From: Pseudomonas sp. GL-B-19
Lineage (GTDB): Bacteria; Pseudomonadota; Gammaproteobacteria; Pseudomonadales; Pseudomonadaceae
DNA: 64,000 nt
Direction: 5' to 3'
Assembly: GCF_019956415.1 (NCBI RefSeq)
Contig: NZ_JAHBDK010000042.1
Location: forward strand, 186,001 to 250,000
Made by a program: the position numbers and the translations under genes. This document shows positions 59,741 to 64,000 of the stretch, one piece after another. The stretch's first letter is position 1. Each line of letters starts with the position of its first letter. The notes beneath the pieces are model-generated. The model saw only the letters and a list, made by a program, of their open reading frames with translations. It did not search any database and was not told the origin of the DNA.

Positions 59741-60292
59741 ATGCAGCTACGTAACTCTACCTCCCGCTACGGCTGGGTCAGCATTATCATGCACTGGGGC
59801 GTGGCACTGGCCGTATTCGGTTTATTCGCCCTCGGACTGTGGATGGTTGGCCTCGACTATTACGACCCATGGCGCAAAGACGGGCCGGATCTGCATAAGA
59901 GCATTGGTTTGATCTTGCTGGGCGTCATGGTGCTGCGGGTATTGTGGCGTTTCGTCAGCCCACCACCACCGACCTTGACCAGCTACAGTCGCATGACGCG
60001 TCTGGGTGCCCATTTCGGCCATGCCTTTCTGTATCTCTGCCTGTTCGCTGTAATGATTGCCGGTTACCTGATTTCCACCGCAGAAGGTGCCGGTATTCCG
60101 GTGTTTGACTGGTTTGAAGTGCCTGCCCTGATTTCCGGACTGCCGGACCAGGCAGATAACGCCGGTGCGATTCACCTCTACCTGGCGTGGGTGCTGGTAA
60201 TTTTTTCCGGCCTCCATGCGTTGGCAGCATTGAAGCACCACTTTATCGACCGTGATGTGACCCTCAAGCGAATGCTGGGTCGCAAAGCCTGA
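59741..60292 (+). CDS. Cytochrome b561 family protein
   Basis: A 183-residue inner-membrane di-heme cytochrome with four membrane helices. Likely heme ligands are the histidines in IIMHWGVALAVF, DLHKSIGLI, FGHAFLYL and HALAALKHHFIDRD. It passes electrons between quinones and periplasmic acceptors, probably working with the YceI-type lipocalin-like protein encoded 32 bases downstream; the two genes are paired in many bacteria. The 220 bases after the upstream terminator are AT-rich and hold its likely promoter, not a gene. Confidence 0.92.
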   Translation: MQLRNSTSRYGWVSIIMHWGVALAVFGLFALGLWMVGLDYYDPWRKDGPDLHKSIGLILLGVMVLRVLWRFVSPPPPTLTSYSRMTRLGAHFGHAFLYLCLFAVMIAGYLISTAEGAGIPVFDWFEVPALISGLPDQADNAGAIHLYLAWVLVIFSGLHALAALKHHFIDRDVTLKRMLGRKA

Positions 60293-60324
60293 AGTTCAAC
60301 CTCGACTCCCTAGGAAAACAAAGC

Positions 60325-60921
60325 ATGTTGAAAAAGACTCTCGCCGCTCTGGCAATCGGTTCTGCTCTGCTGTCCGCCAACGTAATGGCCGCTGACTACG
60401 TTGTCGACAAAACTGGCCAGCACGCCTTCGTCAACTTCAAGATCAGCCATCTGGGCTACAGCTTCATCACCGGTACCTTCAAGGACATCGACGGCAAGTT
60501 CAGCTTCGACGCTGCCAAGCCTGAAGACAGCAAGATCGAGTTCAATGTGAACACCGCCAGCGTTTTCTCCAACAATGCTGAGCGCGACAAGCACATAGCC
60601 GGCGATGATGATCTCCTGAACTCGGGCAAGTTTGCCAAAGCCACCTTCGTTTCCACCAGCGTCACACCAACGGGTAAAAATGCCGCTGGCAAAGACACTG
60701 CCGATGTGGCCGGCGACCTGACTATCCTGGGCGTGACCAAGCCAATCGTGGTCAAGGCTACTTTCCTGGGTGAAGGCAAGGATCCATGGGGCGGCTACCG
60801 TGCCGGTTTCGAGGGCACCTTCGACATCAAGCGTTCCGATTTCGGCAAGCAAAAAAACCTGGGTCCAGCGTCCGATGCGGTCGAGCTGTACGTGACGTTT
60901 GAAGGTGTGAAAGCGAAGTAA
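60325..60921 (+). CDS. YceI family polyisoprenoid-binding protein
   Basis: A 198-residue periplasmic lipocalin-like protein: signal peptide about residues 1-22 (ending VMA), then VDKTGQHAFVNFKISHLGYS, the conserved DKHIAGDDLLN-type segment (DKHIAGDDDLLN) and the C-terminal KRSDFGKQ. YceI proteins bind isoprenoid quinones or related lipids, which fits the b561 gene upstream. Confidence 0.94.
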   Translation: MLKKTLAALAIGSALLSANVMAADYVVDKTGQHAFVNFKISHLGYSFITGTFKDIDGKFSFDAAKPEDSKIEFNVNTASVFSNNAERDKHIAGDDDLLNSGKFAKATFVSTSVTPTGKNAAGKDTADVAGDLTILGVTKPIVVKATFLGEGKDPWGGYRAGFEGTFDIKRSDFGKQKNLGPASDAVELYVTFEGVKAK

Positions 60922-60931
60922 TGCTGAGACG

Positions 60932-61018
60932 GTAGGAGCTGAGCTCGCTCGCGATAGCACTATTAGCAACACCTGCGAAACCGAGGTGAACCCATCGCGG
61001 GCAAGCCTTGCTCCTACA
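60932..61018. repeat. Hybrid REP pair
   Basis: The left arm GTAGGAGCTGAGCTCGCTCG (60932 on) and right arm GCGGGCAAGCCTTGCTCCTA (ending 61018) come from different REP subclasses, so only the outer ends pair well. It looks like a recombinant of two element types. Confidence 0.75.
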
Positions 61019-61034
61019 GTTTTACGTTAGTGCA

Positions 61035-61073
61035 TAAAAAATGCCCCTGATCTCGCGATCAGGGGCATTTTTT
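61035..61073. terminator. Bidirectional Rho-independent terminator
   Basis: Stem ATGCCCCTGATC / GATCAGGGGCAT with a four-base loop, A-run on the left and T-run on the right. Lies between convergent yceI and the rhlE-type gene and serves both. Confidence 0.95.
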
Positions 61074-61087
61074 ATGGCAGCGATAAA

Positions 61088-62962
61088 TCAGCGATTGCGG
61101 GTCAGCAACGCTGGTTTTTCGCCACGCGGACGGCCTGGCAATTGATCAAGTTGCTCAGGAGTCGGGAAACGATCGGTTTTCGACTCCTTGTGAATGATCT
61201 TCGGCGCTGGACTGCGCGGGTTTTGCACGGCGGGTTCCGAACGCGGCTGATCGTCACGAGCAGGGCGACGGTTGCGGCTTTCTTCGCGACGGGCCTGACC
61301 GTCACGTGGAGCGCCGCTGCGTGGGCCGCTGCGTTTGGCCGGCGGCGTGCCGGTGGTGGCGCCATCGCTGCTGCGCGGACCGCTTTGGCGACCCTGAGGC
61401 TTGCCGCCGGTGCGCGGAGCACCTGCGCCAGCAGCCGTGCCTTGTGCCGGAGCACCCGGACGGCGACCACGGCCCTGAGCCGGTTTGGCTTGCGGGACGT
61501 AATCAACGCGGTTACCGAAGTTATCGATATCGTCGTCCAGGAACTCGTCCGGAGCGCGGTCAGCAGCGGCGCGAGGGGCCGGGCGCTGTTGCTCGCGAGC
61601 CGGGGTGCCTTCGCGTGGCTTGTGTTCACGCGCCGGGCGATCGCCACGGCCAGTAGCGGCAGGTTTTTCCTTGCCGCCCTTGTCCTTGCCCTTGTCTTTA
61701 CGACCGCCACCACCACCGGTGCCGTTCGGGCCGTCGCCGCGCGGGCCACGTGGGTTGCGCGGGTTACGCACATCCGGACGCTCGCGCACTTCTGGTTTCT
61801 CGGCTTCTACTGCACTTGAGTCGAAGCCCATCAGGTTGCCGTCGGCAATCTTCTGCTTGGTCATGCGCTCGATGCTTTTCAGCAACTTCTCTTCGTCCGG
61901 CGCGACCAGCGAGATCGCTTCGCCCGAACGACCGGCACGGCCAGTACGGCCAATGCGGTGAACGTAGTCTTCGTCGACGTTTGGCAGTTCGAAGTTGACC
62001 ACGTGTGGCAACTGGTCGATGTCCAGGCCGCGAGCGGCGATGTCGGTGGCCACCAGAATGCGCACTTCACCGGCCTTGAAATCGGCCAGGGCTTTGGTGC
62101 GGGCGTTCTGGCTCTTGTTGCCGTGGATCGCGACGGCGCTGAGGCCGTGTTTGTCCAGGTACTCGGCCAAGCGGTTGGCGCCGTGCTTGGTGCGGGTGAA
62201 CACCAGCACCTGTTCCCAGGCGCCAGCGGTGATCAGGTGGGCCAGCAGCGAACGCTTATGGTTGGCGGCCAGACGGAACACGCGCTGTTCGATACGCTCG
62301 ACCGTGGTGTTCGGTGGCGTGACTTCGATGCGTTCCGGGTTGTGCAGCAGCTTGCCGGCGAGGTCGGTGATGTCCTTGGAGAACGTCGCCGAGAACAGCA
62401 GGTTCTGCCGTTTGGCTGGCAGGCGGGCCAAAACCTTTTTCACGTCATGGACAAAGCCCATGTCGAGCATGCGGTCAGCTTCGTCGAGCACGAGGATTTC
62501 CACGTGGGACAAATCGACGCTGCCTTGGCCGGCGAGGTCGAGCAGGCGGCCAGGGCAGGCCACCAGTACGTCAACACCGCGGGACATGGCCTGAACCTGC
62601 GGGTTCATGCCAACGCCGCCGAAGATGCAGGCGCTGACGAACTTCAGGTCACGGGCATAGACCTTGAAGCTCTCGTGTACTTGAGCCGCGAGCTCGCGGG
62701 TCGGGGTCAGGACCAATACGCGCGGTTGGCGCGGGCCATGACGCTGGGATTTGTCCGGGTGACCGTTAGGGAACAACCGCTCCAGGATCGGAAGGGCGAA
62801 GCCACCGGTTTTACCAGTACCTGTCTGAGCCGCAACCATCAGGTCGCGACCTTGCAACACGGCGGGAATGGCCCGCTGTTGCACCGGAGTGGGCTCGGTA
62901 TAGCCCGCTGCCTCGATGGCGCGGACTAAAGCCTCGGAGAGACCGAGGGAAGCAAAGGACAT
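61088..62962 (-). CDS. rhlE: DEAD-box RNA helicase, RhlE type, with long disordered tail
   Basis: A 624-residue ATP-dependent RNA helicase. Motifs: Q motif TEPTPVQQRAIP, Walker A AAQTGTGKTGG, LVLDEADRMLD, LLFSATFS, HRIGRTGRAGRSGE. After about residue 380 comes a basic low-complexity tail rich in Arg, Gly, Pro, Lys and Ala (stretches such as GRKDKGKDKGG and RPAREHKPREG), likely RNA-binding and prone to condensation. The ATG at 62962 (MSFASLGLS) was chosen; the open frame continues 486 bases upstream into the next gene and is rejected. No helicase paralogue is in the window. Confidence 0.95.
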   Translation of the reverse strand: MSFASLGLSEALVRAIEAAGYTEPTPVQQRAIPAVLQGRDLMVAAQTGTGKTGGFALPILERLFPNGHPDKSQRHGPRQPRVLVLTPTRELAAQVHESFKVYARDLKFVSACIFGGVGMNPQVQAMSRGVDVLVACPGRLLDLAGQGSVDLSHVEILVLDEADRMLDMGFVHDVKKVLARLPAKRQNLLFSATFSKDITDLAGKLLHNPERIEVTPPNTTVERIEQRVFRLAANHKRSLLAHLITAGAWEQVLVFTRTKHGANRLAEYLDKHGLSAVAIHGNKSQNARTKALADFKAGEVRILVATDIAARGLDIDQLPHVVNFELPNVDEDYVHRIGRTGRAGRSGEAISLVAPDEEKLLKSIERMTKQKIADGNLMGFDSSAVEAEKPEVRERPDVRNPRNPRGPRGDGPNGTGGGGGRKDKGKDKGGKEKPAATGRGDRPAREHKPREGTPAREQQRPAPRAAADRAPDEFLDDDIDNFGNRVDYVPQAKPAQGRGRRPGAPAQGTAAGAGAPRTGGKPQGRQSGPRSSDGATTGTPPAKRSGPRSGAPRDGQARREESRNRRPARDDQPRSEPAVQNPRSPAPKIIHKESKTDRFPTPEQLDQLPGRPRGEKPALLTRNR

Positions 62963-63185
62963 GAGTAATCCTGTTTTAGTTAGGGCTTGGCCCAATGGGA
63001 GTCTTGCCTGGCGCGAATGGCGTTTAAGAAGAACGCAATCCCGTCCGGTCCTGCTGGGCCTTGAAAGCTCGTCTGGAGCGCTCGCGCGGGCTGAAGAGCT
63101 GCGCTGTAGCGGGGTCAAGATGCCTTTAACAAGTCCGAGCGTCCGGGCGTGAGCCTGGCGGGAAGGCCGGAGTATAACAGAGCAA

Positions 63186-64000
63186 TCACTGCGCGCCGCT
63201 TTCCTGCTGCTCAACGGTTTTTGCAGTGGTCGCGGTGGCGGTGTCGGCTTTAAGGGCGGCACCGGGTTCCGCGCCGTAACGGGCGCTAAGCTCCGCGTAG
63301 GCGGGTTCGCGCTTGAAACGCTTGAGCTCGGCACCGAAACGTTGCACCAGCAAATCCATGCCGGCATTTTTACGTACCGCCAGAAACTGACTCTGGTGGC
63401 TGATGACGGTCGGGTTTTCAGTGATCTTGTCGCGGATACCCAATTCATCGAGCAAGTGCTGGCCGACCCGGCGATCAGTGATCAACAGGTCGATCCGCCC
63501 GCGTATCAGCTTGCCAAAGTTGGCTTCATGGGTCGGCGCCGGTTCACGGGTGAACAGCGGCGATTCGCTGAAGTCCTTGCTGTAGAGATAGCCCGGCGAG
63601 GTGCCGATGGTCAGGCCTTTCAGGTCGTTCAGGGTGCGAAACGGATAAGGCCGGTCGTTGGAATAGAACATCACGAACTCGACATCCGAGAGCGGTTCAA
63701 TGGGATAGAGCAGGGTCGCGTCACGCTCATCGCTGTGGAAAATGTCCAGCACGCCATCCGCCTGGCCGGTTTCGAGCATCGACAGGCAGCGTTTCCACGG
63801 CAGGAACTGCCACTCCACTTCGATCCCCAGGCGTTTGAAGACGATGGCTGTGGTTTCGTAATCCAGCCCCAGGGCTTTGCCATTTTCCTCGTAGACGTAA
63901 GGCGCCCACGGCTCAGTGACAATGCGCAGCTTCTCGCCCCGGGCTGCGAAGCTCAGGCAAGTAAAAAGCAGCACTGTCAGACATTGCGAAATCAGGGGCA
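63186..64000 (-). CDS. Family-3 solute-binding protein (N-terminus cut by window edge)
   Basis: A periplasmic amino-acid-type binding protein. At least 271 codons are in the window and the frame is open to position 64000, where a hydrophobic stretch (LISQCLTVLLFTCLS) is the end of a signal peptide, so the true start lies beyond the window. GTG 63974 could begin a shorter frame but would cut the signal peptide. Features: TEPWAPYVYEENGKALGLDYE, GLTIGTSPGYLYS and LITDRRVGQHLL. The C-terminal end is Ala/Thr-rich. Ligand unknown. Confidence 0.82.
   Translation of the reverse strand, partial: PLISQCLTVLLFTCLSFAARGEKLRIVTEPWAPYVYEENGKALGLDYETTAIVFKRLGIEVEWQFLPWKRCLSMLETGQADGVLDIFHSDERDATLLYPIEPLSDVEFVMFYSNDRPYPFRTLNDLKGLTIGTSPGYLYSKDFSESPLFTREPAPTHEANFGKLIRGRIDLLITDRRVGQHLLDELGIRDKITENPTVISHQSQFLAVRKNAGMDLLVQRFGAELKRFKREPAYAELSARYGAEPGAALKADTATATTAKTVEQQESGAQ

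Noticed and set aside
62963..63448. N-terminal extension of the RhlE-type helicase
   Set aside because: Would overlap the coding region of the solute-binding protein and precede the standard MSFASLGL start.

Overview
The window is a GC-rich Pseudomonas chromosome segment, most likely of the P. fluorescens group. Three things point there: the gene order from the coniferyl aldehyde dehydrogenase gene through ftsYEX-rpoH, thiSG, metXW, proC, pilT, pyrRBC', gshB and pilGHIJ-chpA to bioA and rhlE follows, from memory, the P. aeruginosa PA0366-PA0428 region; intergenic REP pairs of the 'GTAGGAGC...GCTCGCGAT' type are abundant; and a DUF6124 gene, a family I associate with Pseudomonas, is present. 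Almost everything is core chromosome. I see no integrase, transposase, CRISPR array, tRNA or rRNA.

Layout. 1-3019: a truncated aldehyde dehydrogenase gene divergent from a TetR regulator that precedes a rhodanese gene. 3164-7664 (minus): a YheT-type hydrolase, rsmD and a pair of M16 peptidase genes, one active and one lacking the zinc motif. 8009-12258 (plus): ftsY-ftsE-ftsX-rpoH, coupling membrane targeting, division and heat shock. 12360-15409: mtgA, a DUF423 membrane protein, thiS-thiG-trmB. 15535-19904 (minus): metX-metW-DUF4426-rdgB-hemW-like, then DUF3392. 20088-22536 (minus): yggS-proC-yggT-DUF167. 22594-25070: pilT, an NlpC/P60 hydrolase and a double TM2 protein. 25158-31164 (minus): gshB, tonB, algH-ruvX, pyrR-pyrB-pyrC'.

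31388-41362 (plus) is the Pil-Chp chemosensory cluster pilG-pilH-pilI-pilJ-chpA-chpC, which here lacks the methyltransferase gene pilK and the methylesterase gene chpB; ChpA is about 500 residues shorter than the P. aeruginosa protein as I remember it. Next come accessory modules absent from this place in P. aeruginosa: a DUF6124 gene with a long, highly structured leader, flanked by two near-identical REP pairs (41369-42416); a complete biotin-independent malonate decarboxylase operon mdcABCDEGH with transporter genes mdcLM and regulator mdcR (42528-50840); a hemolysin III-like gene; and a LysR regulator divergent from a D-amino-acid-dehydrogenase-like / RidA / solute-binding-protein operon (51660-55246). 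The core resumes at 55251 with rsmE, bioA, a secreted amine oxidase with a histone-H1-like tail, cytochrome b561-yceI, an RhlE-type helicase and a solute-binding protein cut by the right edge.

The least explained item is the DUF6124 leader: seven consecutive hairpins and three mutually complementary segments that could form alternative pairings just upstream of the ribosome binding site. Other items worth checking are the LysR and TetR operators readable in the divergent intergenic regions, the remodelled ChpA, and the solute-binding protein with no permease beside it.
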